This document shows positions 1-7,408 of a stretch of 64,000 bases of DNA, in pieces. Numbering within the stretch: position 1 is the stretch's first letter; each line of letters starts with the position of its first letter. Under the pieces are notes generated by a model that worked only from the letters and a program-made list of their open reading frames with translations, made no database searches and was not told the DNA's origin. A program made the translations under genes and the position numbers. This DNA comes from CBDCFV01 sp965216425 (GTDB taxonomy: Bacteria > Chloroflexota > Dehalococcoidia > Lucifugimonadales > UBA3495), in contig CBDCFV010000005.1 in the NCBI GenBank assembly GCA_965216425.1, positions 620,001 through 684,000 of the forward strand. The letters run 5' to 3'.

Positions 1-780
1 GTATTCGGTGGGGCATGGCTTTACGGCGTAGAAGCCTGACAGCCCTTCATCCTGCGTAGACTCCCGTGACAACACCAACGCATCGTCGATACTCCGGCGA
101 GCTTCTCCCCACGGCAATGTACGAAGAGGCAGAAACTCCAGCTTCTCCCCCGCCAAGTCCCCCACCAAGGCTTCTCCTGTGATTTGCTGCCACCACGACT
201 CGGTCTGGTGGTCCCACATGATCAGGTTTTCATACCGTAACTTTCCCGACATGCCGAATACCAACTCTTCACCCTCAACCCGGCGGTCAAAGGCAATTAC
301 CGTGTCGCAAAGGGGGCAATAGGTAACCAGCACCGGGGCATTGCCAATCCTGTCGTTGACCACTTCGTGCCAGAACAGTATCTGGTATGGATACACCTTG
401 GTCCGCCCGCCGATCGTCATAACGCCGGCCAGGTCCTCATCGTCCAACCAAGCGTCCGCTTCGCTCATTGACTCGAACTTGGGCTCGTAGATGGGAGGAA
501 TAGAGTCGCGGGGCAGCCCGGGGCCGACTACTTCCGGGTCCACGATGTACTTGTCGAGATTGGTGCGCCACGCGCCCGGCTTGGGCGTGGCGGTGGCTTG
601 AGTACCCGGCGACGGAGTTGCAACCACAGGAGCGGTGGTCAACCGCTGTTCTTCAGAGGGAGGTTCTTGACTCGTCGGACTGGCCCCAACGCAAGCTGCG
701 ACGCTCACCATCATGCCAACGACAGTCAAGGTTAGAAAGGCGAGGGCGCAGCTAAGGCGGGGGCCTGTAATGAGGTTCAT
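1..780 (-). CDS. DUF3179 domain lipoprotein, C-terminus cut by window edge
   Basis: This reading frame is open from the ATG at 780 to the left edge (260 codons seen). Residues 1-30 form a signal sequence ending in a lipobox (SVAAC), so Cys30 is the likely lipidated residue. A Ser/Pro/Thr-rich linker follows. The body carries the DUF3179 hallmarks in order: an IPPIYEP stretch, YPYQILFWHEVVND, VTYCPLCDT with its Cys pair, FGMSGKL, and WWQQITGEA. The biochemical role of DUF3179 is not established. The Cys pair suggests a metal or redox site, which is inference. The gene stands alone, upstream of a palindromic repeat and the ABC cassettes. Confidence 0.85.
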   Translation of the reverse strand, partial: MNLITGPRLSCALAFLTLTVVGMMVSVAACVGASPTSQEPPSEEQRLTTAPVVATPSPGTQATATPKPGAWRTNLDKYIVDPEVVGPGLPRDSIPPIYEPKFESMSEADAWLDDEDLAGVMTIGGRTKVYPYQILFWHEVVNDRIGNAPVLVTYCPLCDTVIAFDRRVEGEELVFGMSGKLRYENLIMWDHQTESWWQQITGEALVGDLAGEKLEFLPLRTLPWGEARRSIDDALVLSRESTQDEGLSGFYAVKPCPTEY

Positions 781-802
781 AAACGCGGGAATGCCTAATG
801 TC

Positions 803-878
803 TGAATCAGGATTTACCGGATTTCAGGATGGAGTCGATTCATCCTGTGCATCCCTTAATCCTGCCCATCCTGATTCA
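803..878. repeat. palindromic intergenic repeat, 11-bp perfect arms
   Basis: TGAATCAGGAT at 803-813 is the exact inverse of ATCCTGATTCA at 868-878. An inner pair, CAGGATG/CATCCTG, lies around 824-847. The right half contains ATCC(TG) motifs spaced about every 9-11 bases. A related half-copy with the same spacing lies at 40633-40675, so this is a dispersed repeat family and not only a local hairpin. It sits between the DUF3179 gene and the 3' end of the first permease operon. Confidence 0.75.
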
Positions 879-965
879 AGCAGTCAAGGTTGCGGAGCTA
901 CCGGCCGTTCCAGCCATCGCTCCGCAACCGCCGATTACAAAAAGCGTTGCAGCCTGCGGGTGTTT

Positions 966-1877
966 CTAGCCGGTGCCGCGCAACCGGGGGTCCAGTACGT
1001 CCCGCAGGGCGTCGCCCAGCATATTCAGGCCGAACACTGCCAACGCCAGCGCCACGCCGGGGAACACTGCCAGCCAGTAGGCGTTCTGGATGTCGGTTAT
1101 GCCACCCTCGGCCAGCATACCTCCCCACGTGGGCACGTCCGGCGGCACGCCAACACCGAGGAAGCTCAGGGACGCTTCCACTATTATGGCATAGCCCAGG
1201 TTCAGAGTGGCCAGAACGATGAAGAGGGCCATGCAGTTGGGTGTTACGTGCCGGATGATGATCCGCATGTCGGTGGCGCCCACTGCTCTGGCCGCCAGCA
1301 CGTAGTCCGATTCCTTGATGGCCAAGGCTTGGGAGCGCACTGTCCTGATGGCGCTGGGAGCCAGCACTACGCAAAGGGCAATGATGATGTTGAATACCGA
1401 GGACCCCAATGCGGCCATGAGGGCCAGCCCCAGGATGATCCCCGGAAAGGCTATGAAAGCGTCCACAAACCGTTGTACAACGAGGTCGAACTTTCCTCCG
1501 TAGTAGGCGCTCATACAGCCTACCAAGGAGCCTAAAGTGATGCCGATGCCTACGCTGACTATACCGACGAACAACGAAATCCGTCCACCGTAGAACAGGC
1601 GGCTCATCACGTCCCGGCCCGCGAAATCTCCTCCCAGTAGCAACTCGCTCCCTGGCGGAGCGAACAGTAGCTTGGCGTGGAGTTCCGTAGGCGGATAGGG
1701 AGAGATCACAGGGGCAAAGATTGCGATCAATACCAGAATCAGCAGGATGCCGCCGCCGACGGCCCCCATTGGTTTCCGCACGGAAAAATTGGCCAGTACC
1801 CGACCGGCTCCTATCGTCGCCTGTAACCCTCTGGTCAGGGGAGGCTGGGAAACTACACCTGGCGTTTGCGAAAGCAT
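966..1877 (-). CDS. ABC transporter permease, DppC/OppC type
   Basis: This is an inner-membrane permease subunit of a peptide/opine-type (family 5) importer, 303 aa, the usual length for DppC-like proteins. A hydrophobic N-terminal segment (about residues 38-58) precedes a periplasmic loop, and five further membrane segments include the conserved cytoplasmic EAA-type region (YVLAARAVGATDMRIIIRHVTPN). The start at 1877 has an AGGAG about 9 bases upstream. It lies 31 bp after the DppB-like gene and is the last gene of a binding protein-DppB-DppC operon. A close paralog is at 5320-6222. The substrate cannot be read from the sequence. Confidence 0.9.
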   Translation of the reverse strand: MLSQTPGVVSQPPLTRGLQATIGAGRVLANFSVRKPMGAVGGGILLILVLIAIFAPVISPYPPTELHAKLLFAPPGSELLLGGDFAGRDVMSRLFYGGRISLFVGIVSVGIGITLGSLVGCMSAYYGGKFDLVVQRFVDAFIAFPGIILGLALMAALGSSVFNIIIALCVVLAPSAIRTVRSQALAIKESDYVLAARAVGATDMRIIIRHVTPNCMALFIVLATLNLGYAIIVEASLSFLGVGVPPDVPTWGGMLAEGGITDIQNAYWLAVFPGVALALAVFGLNMLGDALRDVLDPRLRGTG

Positions 1878-1908
1878 GAATCCTTACTCCTGTCGCGTTG
1901 AACAGTCC

Positions 1909-2868
1909 TTAACCGTAGCGGATCCTGGGGTTGATCCAGCCATATAGCAGGTCGATGCCAAGGTTCAAGACCAGGACCACTACGGCTATTAACATGACGA
2001 ATGTTTGAACGATGGGGTAGTCTCGGACCAGGACGCTGGCCACCAGCAAGCTCCCCATCCCTGGAATGACGAAGATAACTTCCATTATTACCGCACCGCC
2101 AATAAGACGGCTGAACTGAAAACCGGCTACGGTGACCACCGGGAGAAAGGCGTTCTTCAGCGCGTGGCGAGAGATTACCAGCAGCTCGCGCAAGCCCTTG
2201 GAGCGGGCGGTCCGGATGTAGTCTTCCCGCATGACCTCCAGCATGGCCGAGCGCGTTACCCTGGTGGCGAAGGCGGTGTTGAAGTAGCCCAGCGCACAGG
2301 CCGGGAATACGAGTTGTTGCAGATTGGTCAAGGGGTCGGTATAAATTTGGGCATATCCCAACGGCGGCAGCCAGTTGAAGAACTTCGCCAGAGTGAATAT
2401 CACCAGGATGCCCACCCAGAAGGTGGGCAGGGCCACCCCGCCGATAGTGAAAATCCTCGTCGCGTAATCGAACCAGGAGTCTTGTTTCACCGCCGAGAGC
2501 ACGCCTATAGGCACCGCGATAACGTAGGAGATGATAAGGGCAAAAATAGCCAATTCTATGCTGAGCGGAAACCTGGTCTTCAGCATGTCGGCCACTTTGA
2601 TGCCCGGATAGAAGAAGGACTCGCCGAAGTCTCCGGTGGCCGTATTCTTTACGAAATGCACATATTGGATGTGGTACGGCGTGTCGGTCCCCAGCTTCTG
2701 CCTCATGCGCTGGAGGTCTTGGTCGGTGAAACTCCCCTCCCCTCCCATACTGAGTATGGCAAGAGCCGGATCACCAGGGAGAAACCGCATAATGCCGAAA
2801 ACCACAAACGAGACCAGTATAATGGTGGGTATGAAGAGGGCCAGCCTCTGCACAACGTACCCAGTCAT
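1909..2868 (-). CDS. ABC transporter permease, DppB/OppB type
   Basis: This is a 319-aa permease with the DppB N-terminus (MTGYVVQRL), the FLPGDPA motif after the first membrane segment, and the EAA loop (DYIRTARSKGLRE). The frame stays open upstream to 2916, but the ATG at 2868 is preceded by TTTAGGAGCGAGT, a good ribosome site, and this start gives exactly the length of the paralog at 6280-7239. The two align without gaps and are clearly recent paralogs. It should pair with the adjacent DppC-like subunit. No ATPase gene is next to it. Confidence 0.9.
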   Translation of the reverse strand: MTGYVVQRLALFIPTIILVSFVVFGIMRFLPGDPALAILSMGGEGSFTDQDLQRMRQKLGTDTPYHIQYVHFVKNTATGDFGESFFYPGIKVADMLKTRFPLSIELAIFALIISYVIAVPIGVLSAVKQDSWFDYATRIFTIGGVALPTFWVGILVIFTLAKFFNWLPPLGYAQIYTDPLTNLQQLVFPACALGYFNTAFATRVTRSAMLEVMREDYIRTARSKGLRELLVISRHALKNAFLPVVTVAGFQFSRLIGGAVIMEVIFVIPGMGSLLVASVLVRDYPIVQTFVMLIAVVVLVLNLGIDLLYGWINPRIRYG

Positions 2869-2923
2869 ACTCGCTCCTAAAGGATGCTTGTATTTGAGGG
2901 AACCATCAGCTACCAACCTCCGG

Positions 2924-2983
2924 AGGGAATGCGGAGTTTCGTTGCATTCCCTTCAAAGCTTCGGCCCCTGAGGGCCGAAGCTT
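2924..2983 (-). promoter_or_regulatory. double stem-loop between binding-protein and permease genes
   Basis: Two perfect inverted repeats lie in the gap after the binding-protein stop (3057) and before the permease start (2868). One is AGGGAATGC (2924-2932) with GCATTCCCT (2944-2952). The other is AAGCTTCGGCCC (2956-2967) with GGGCCGAAGCTT (2972-2983) and a 4-base loop. Neither is followed by a T-run on the transcribed strand, so a complete terminator is unlikely. Inference: they stabilise the upstream mRNA or partly attenuate, giving more binding protein than permease. Confidence 0.6.
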
Positions 2984-3056
2984 AATACGAAGATTGATAG
3001 CTGGCTTTAGGCCTTAAGTTAGAAGCCTGTATATTTGGAAGGATCTCCCAAGGGAA

Positions 3057-4946
3057 TTACTCCTCCAGCCAGACGGACTCCTTCTGGTAAGCGTACTGCA
3101 CGGTTTTAGGTATCGCCACCATGTTTTTGACGTTGTTCAGGTGGACGAACCTTTCGATGGGGTGCCAGAACATCGGACGCGCATGACCCTCTCCGGTGCG
3201 CAGGATATCCTCGGCCTCTTTAATGACAGCGCGGCGTTCGGTCTGGTCAGTTAAGGCCTTTTGCCGCTCGAATATGTCCCTGATGCGGGGATCGTCGTAC
3301 TTCAGCGCGTTCCTCGGGCCGCCGGGCAGCCAGACGCCGGAGAACATGTCGTCCGGGTCAATAATATTGGTGCCATGGCCGAAGCCCACCATATGCTCGT
3401 AGGTGCCCTGCTGCTCAGCGTTGGCGGCGGAAGTCGTGTCCACGATCGTCAGGTCCAAATCCACTCCGATCGTCTTCCATTGCTCCTGCATGATGAGGGC
3501 TTCTTCTTTGAATATAGAGGCGGACGTGTACTTCAGAGTCATGCCATCCGGGTGTCCGGCCTCTGCCAACAATGACCGGGCCATCTCCAGGTCGGCCGGG
3601 TCTTTTTCCAGGCCATCCACCCCGATGGGGTTCCCAATGTACAGCTCGCCGTTGGCGTCAACGTACCGGAAGCCGGGCCATTCGGATATCTCTTCCGCAG
3701 TTGCCGACATCCAGCTATTCGGGAAGAAGGGGATACCCAGGTTGCCTCTGCCGAGACGGGCGATTTCAACCAACTCTTTGCTGTCCATCGCAATGTAGAG
3801 AGCCTTCCGGACCCGCGGGTCGTCGACCGGAGGGTTATTGTAGTTGAATTCGTAGATGCGGAAGACGCTCTCACCGGAGTAAGGAACGGTCCCTTTCCCT
3901 TCTAGAAGTCCTTCCAAGTCATTCAACTGCTTCTGGGTCCAACCCCCGCCGGGCATGAAGTGGACCTGACCGGTAGTCAAGGCAGTAATGGTGCGGCTCT
4001 TGTCCGCGATGATGAATACCTTGATCCCATCCAGGAACGGGAGGCCTTCTTTGAAGTAATTGGGGTTCTTCTCGAGCTCGAAGCTGGTCCCTAGCTCCCG
4101 GGTCTTGTACATGAAAGCGCCGGACCCCACGACGTTTTCGGGGTCATTGAAGTGGTCGGCCGGGTCATCTAGCCCCAAGGGTTCGAGAACATGCTTGGGG
4201 TGGACAACCATGAAGTCAACGGTCAAGAACGGCAACAACGCCGCCGGGTTGGAGAACTTCGTGTTCACCTTGACCGTCAGCGGATCAATAGCCTCGGAAC
4301 TGGCATAGTAAGGCTCAATGTTCCTGGTGCGCGGCCTTACCTTGTTCAGGTCAGCCATCTCGTCCAAGCTGAAAACAACATCGTCGGCCGTAACCGGCTC
4401 GCCGTCGGTCCACGTCGCACCTTCCCACAGGTTGAAGGTAACGCTGTTGCCGTCGGAAGCCCATTCCCAACTCGTAGCCAGGTCGCCGATTATCTTTTCC
4501 TGCGACTCATCTCGTGGATCGCGCATTACCAGCAGGTTAAAGGGATTGCGTGCGGAGTAAATCGACCTGTTGCAGCAACCGATCCACGGGCTCCAGCGGT
4601 CGGTCTCGTAAAGATGCCCTTCAATCAGGATGCCGCCGTACTTGCCTTTGTCCAAGACGGACTCGTAGTACCGGTGGTCGGCGGGCCCGGCCATAGCGGC
4701 GGGCGCCTTGGTTGCCTCCATGGCTGAGGGGGCTTCAGTCGCTTCCATCGCGGCAGGGGCCTTGGTCGCTTCCATCGCGGCAGGGGCCTTGGTCGCTTCC
4801 GCCATAACGGCAGGCGCTTCCGTGGCAACCATTTCCTTTTCGGCAGGAGGAGCCTCGGAGCCGCCACAGGCGACAACAAATACAAGTGCCAACAGCACCG
4901 CGCTGGTGATTAACACTGTGGGGAATTTGAACCAGTGGTGCGCCAT
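3057..4946 (-). CDS. ABC transporter substrate-binding lipoprotein, family 5 (DppA/OppA-like)
   Basis: This is a 629-aa solute-binding protein. Residues 1-27 are a lipoprotein signal with lipobox VVAC (Cys27). Residues about 30-95 form a low-complexity linker built from repeats of the type EATKAPAAM. The SBP_bac_5 fold follows, with the family motif FNLWEGATWTDGEPVTADDVVFSL and later DPRVRKALYIAMD. The start has GGAGG 7 bases upstream. It is the first gene of the operon with permeases at 1909-2868 and 966-1877. The paralog at 7409-9304 has a completely different linker. The Ala/Pro/Thr repeats suggest a flexible tether. The ligand is unknown. Confidence 0.92.
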   Translation of the reverse strand: MAHHWFKFPTVLITSAVLLALVFVVACGGSEAPPAEKEMVATEAPAVMAEATKAPAAMEATKAPAAMEATEAPSAMEATKAPAAMAGPADHRYYESVLDKGKYGGILIEGHLYETDRWSPWIGCCNRSIYSARNPFNLLVMRDPRDESQEKIIGDLATSWEWASDGNSVTFNLWEGATWTDGEPVTADDVVFSLDEMADLNKVRPRTRNIEPYYASSEAIDPLTVKVNTKFSNPAALLPFLTVDFMVVHPKHVLEPLGLDDPADHFNDPENVVGSGAFMYKTRELGTSFELEKNPNYFKEGLPFLDGIKVFIIADKSRTITALTTGQVHFMPGGGWTQKQLNDLEGLLEGKGTVPYSGESVFRIYEFNYNNPPVDDPRVRKALYIAMDSKELVEIARLGRGNLGIPFFPNSWMSATAEEISEWPGFRYVDANGELYIGNPIGVDGLEKDPADLEMARSLLAEAGHPDGMTLKYTSASIFKEEALIMQEQWKTIGVDLDLTIVDTTSAANAEQQGTYEHMVGFGHGTNIIDPDDMFSGVWLPGGPRNALKYDDPRIRDIFERQKALTDQTERRAVIKEAEDILRTGEGHARPMFWHPIERFVHLNNVKNMVAIPKTVQYAYQKESVWLEE

Positions 4947-5246
4947 GCGATTACCTCCAAACTATGGGTGAGAAATACCCTAGCCCAGGGTGACAAAGCC
5001 GAAAACCGCGCATTGTATTACTAACTTAGCCTTTATATTCCCTTGGGTGTAACGATTCTCGGTTATGCTATAACGATAACAGTCATTGAACCATCGTAAT
5101 CTATGAATATGTGGCTGCCAGTTCGTCTATAAGCGGTAGCAATATAAGCTATCATTCTTACCCTGTCAAGGTATACATTCGGCAATAGGCCAAGTGTTTT
5201 GGAGCGGACTTTCGGGGGGCGAACAGCGCGTTATAACGGGGCAAGT
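4947..5246. other. intergenic region upstream of the first binding-protein gene
   Basis: This 300-bp AT-richer gap separates the two ABC cassettes and must hold the promoter for the minus-strand operon starting at 4946. I see no convincing -35/-10 pair. A short perfect palindrome, GTTAT-GCT-ATAAC at 5062-5074, could be an operator half-site; this is weak. No coding sequence is supported here. Confidence 0.4.
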
Positions 5247-5282
5247 CAAAAAAGAATCGGGACGGCGTAGCGCCGTCCCGAT
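5247..5282 (-). terminator. rho-independent terminator of the second ABC operon
   Basis: The bases at 5256-5267 and 5271-5282 form a perfect 12-bp GC-rich stem (GGGACGGCG core) with a 3-base loop. On the minus strand it is followed by a T-rich run (AAAAAA at 5248-5253 on the plus strand). It lies 38 bp past the stop of the permease gene at 5320, so it ends the operon 9304 to 5320. Confidence 0.85.
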
Positions 5283-5319
5283 CGTCGAAATCCGTACCTT
5301 GAAAGGGTCGCGGTTGAGT

Positions 5320-6222
5320 TTATCCGGTGCCGCGCAACCGGGGGTCCAGTACGTCCCGCAATGCATCGCCGAACAGGTTGACGCCGAACACTGCCAAGGA
5401 CAGGAACAGTCCCGGGAATATCGCCAGCCACGGAGCATCTTCGATTTGTGTTACCCCCACCTCGCTCAGCATACTGCCCCAAGTTGGAACATCGGGGGGA
5501 ACGCCGACTCCGAGGAAACTGAGGGACGATTCGACGATAATAGCGTAGCCTAGGTTAAGCGTGGCCAGGATTATGAAAATCGCCAAGCAGTTCGGAACTA
5601 TGTGGCGAAGGATGATCCTCCCGTCGCCCGCCCCGATAGCCCTGGCCGCCAGGACGTAATCCGACTCCTTGACGGCAAGGGCCTGGGAGCGCACCGTCCT
5701 GATGGCGCTGGGAGTCAACACCGCTACCAAGGCGAAGATGATGTTGATGACTGAAGAACCCAACGCGGACATGAGCGCCAAGCCCAGAATGATACCGGGG
5801 AATGCTATGAATGCATCCACCAGCCGTTGCACTATCAGGTCGAATTTGCCTCCGTAATAGGCGCTGACCGCGCCCAACAGGGAACCGGCGCTGACACCCA
5901 CGGCTATGCTCACCAATCCGACGTAAAGCGAAATCCGGCCCCCGTAGAACAGCCTGGTAAGAACATCCCTGCCCAAGGAGTCGCTTCCAAGGAGGAATTT
6001 GCTCCCTGGTCCTTCAAACAACAATTCCACGTGGGCCTCATTGGGTTCGTAAGGGGATATGAACGGCGCAAAAACCGCCATAAACAACAACAGCAGGAGT
6101 ATCAATGCTCCAGCGCCGCCCAACGGCTTGTTTTTGAAAAACTCCCATGCCGTTGTCACGACACCGAGCACATTGCCAACGATTCCGGCCGGTCGGGCTA
6201 CGGTGCTTCTACCAGCTAACAT
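5320..6222 (-). CDS. ABC transporter permease, DppC/OppC type (second cassette)
   Basis: This 300-aa permease has the same layout as its paralog at 966-1877: an N-terminal membrane segment, the NEAHVELLFEGPGSKFLLG loop, then five membrane segments with the EAA loop (YVLAARAIGAGDGRIILRH). The C-terminus is almost identical to the paralog (DALRDVLDPRLRGTG). A TAGGAG lies about 10 bases before the ATG. It is the last gene of the second cassette and is followed by a strong terminator. Confidence 0.9.
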   Translation of the reverse strand: MLAGRSTVARPAGIVGNVLGVVTTAWEFFKNKPLGGAGALILLLLLFMAVFAPFISPYEPNEAHVELLFEGPGSKFLLGSDSLGRDVLTRLFYGGRISLYVGLVSIAVGVSAGSLLGAVSAYYGGKFDLIVQRLVDAFIAFPGIILGLALMSALGSSVINIIFALVAVLTPSAIRTVRSQALAVKESDYVLAARAIGAGDGRIILRHIVPNCLAIFIILATLNLGYAIIVESSLSFLGVGVPPDVPTWGSMLSEVGVTQIEDAPWLAIFPGLFLSLAVFGVNLFGDALRDVLDPRLRGTG

Positions 6223-6279
6223 GAACCTCTGCTCCTATATATTTGAGTCGTCAGTGGGTAAGGTCTCTGCGTATATTCG

Positions 6280-7239
6280 TTAGCCGTAGCGGATTCTCGG
6301 ATTGATCCAGCCATACATCAGGTCAACCAGTAGATTAAGTATCAACACCGAAACTGCGACCAGCATGATGAACGTCTGAACTATCGGGTAATCCCTGACC
6401 AGAACGCTGTCCACCAGCAACTTCCCCATGCCTGGAAGCACGAAGATGACCTCCATCAGCACCGCGCCTCCCAACAGACGGCTGAGCTGGAAGCCCGCGA
6501 CTGTAATCACCGGCAGGAAGGCGTTTTTCAGCGCGTGCCGACCAATGATCATCAATTCCCGCAGTCCCTTGGACCGGGCCGTCCTTATGTAGTCCTCCCG
6601 CAAGACCTCCAACATGGACGAACGGGTAAGACGGGTGGCGAAAGCCATGTTGAAGTAGCCCAAAGCCATCGCCGGAAATATGAACTGCTGGAGGTTCTTT
6701 ATCGGGTCGTCCCATATCCTCGAGTATCCCAGCGGCGGGAGCCAGTTGAAGAACAGCACCAGGAAAAATATGACCAGTATGCCAACCCAGAAAGTAGGAA
6801 GCGCCACCCCTGCCACGGCGAAAAGCTTGGCAACGTAGTCGACCCATGTGTCCTGCTTAACCGCTGAAAGGACGCCCAATGGGACTGCCACGATGTAAGA
6901 GATGACCAGAGCCAGAAGGGCGAGTTCAATGCTCACCGGGAACCGGGTCTTGGCCATGCTGGCGACGGACACACCAGGGTAGAAAAACGACTCGCCAAAG
7001 TCACCCTGCACCGAGTTGCTGATCCAGACGGCATACTGAATGTGCAACGGCTTGTCCGTCCCCAGCTTCTCCCGCATCCTCTGAACATCGTCGGCGGTAT
7101 AGCTCCCCTCGCCACCGGCGCTCAAAATGGCGATGGCCGGGTCTCCCGGAAGGAAGCGCATGATGCCGAAAATCACCAGCGAAACCAACAGCAGCGTTGG
7201 CACAAACAACAAGAGCCTTTGGATTACGTAGCCTGTCAT
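6280..7239 (-). CDS. ABC transporter permease, DppB/OppB type (second cassette)
   Basis: This 319-aa permease has N-terminal MTGYVIQRL, the FLPGDPA motif and a DYIRTARSKGLRE EAA loop. It aligns end to end without gaps with the permease at 1909-2868. A GAGG lies 4-7 bases before the ATG. It sits 57 bp upstream of its DppC partner, and a long stem-loop separates it from the binding-protein gene. Specificity cannot be inferred. Confidence 0.9.
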   Translation of the reverse strand: MTGYVIQRLLLFVPTLLLVSLVIFGIMRFLPGDPAIAILSAGGEGSYTADDVQRMREKLGTDKPLHIQYAVWISNSVQGDFGESFFYPGVSVASMAKTRFPVSIELALLALVISYIVAVPLGVLSAVKQDTWVDYVAKLFAVAGVALPTFWVGILVIFFLVLFFNWLPPLGYSRIWDDPIKNLQQFIFPAMALGYFNMAFATRLTRSSMLEVLREDYIRTARSKGLRELMIIGRHALKNAFLPVITVAGFQLSRLLGGAVLMEVIFVLPGMGKLLVDSVLVRDYPIVQTFIMLVAVSVLILNLLVDLMYGWINPRIRYG

Positions 7240-7255
7240 GCTGCCTCGTTCTTAT

Positions 7256-7349
7256 CGCAGAGAACGCGGAGCCAGCCTTGGGAACACAGAGTTGACGGCT
7301 GTCGACTCGACTTCCTCTGCGGCCTTACGGCGTCTCCGCGTTCTTTGCG
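7256..7349 (-). promoter_or_regulatory. intercistronic stem-loop, second ABC cassette
   Basis: A 16-base arm at 7256-7271 (CGCAGAGAACGCGGAG) pairs with 7334-7349 with one mismatch, enclosing about 60 bases. It occupies the gap between the binding-protein stop (7409) and the permease start (7239), the same place as the stem-loops in the first cassette. The arm motif (CTCCGCGTTCT) resembles a degenerate stretch at about 32925-32950, so it may be a dispersed repeat. A role in unequal expression of the two genes is inference. Confidence 0.55.
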
Positions 7350-7408
7350 TTGAAAATACGGGGATGGCCGGCGTGACGTGGTCCCACCGGCCGATTACCC
7401 CCTAAAGG

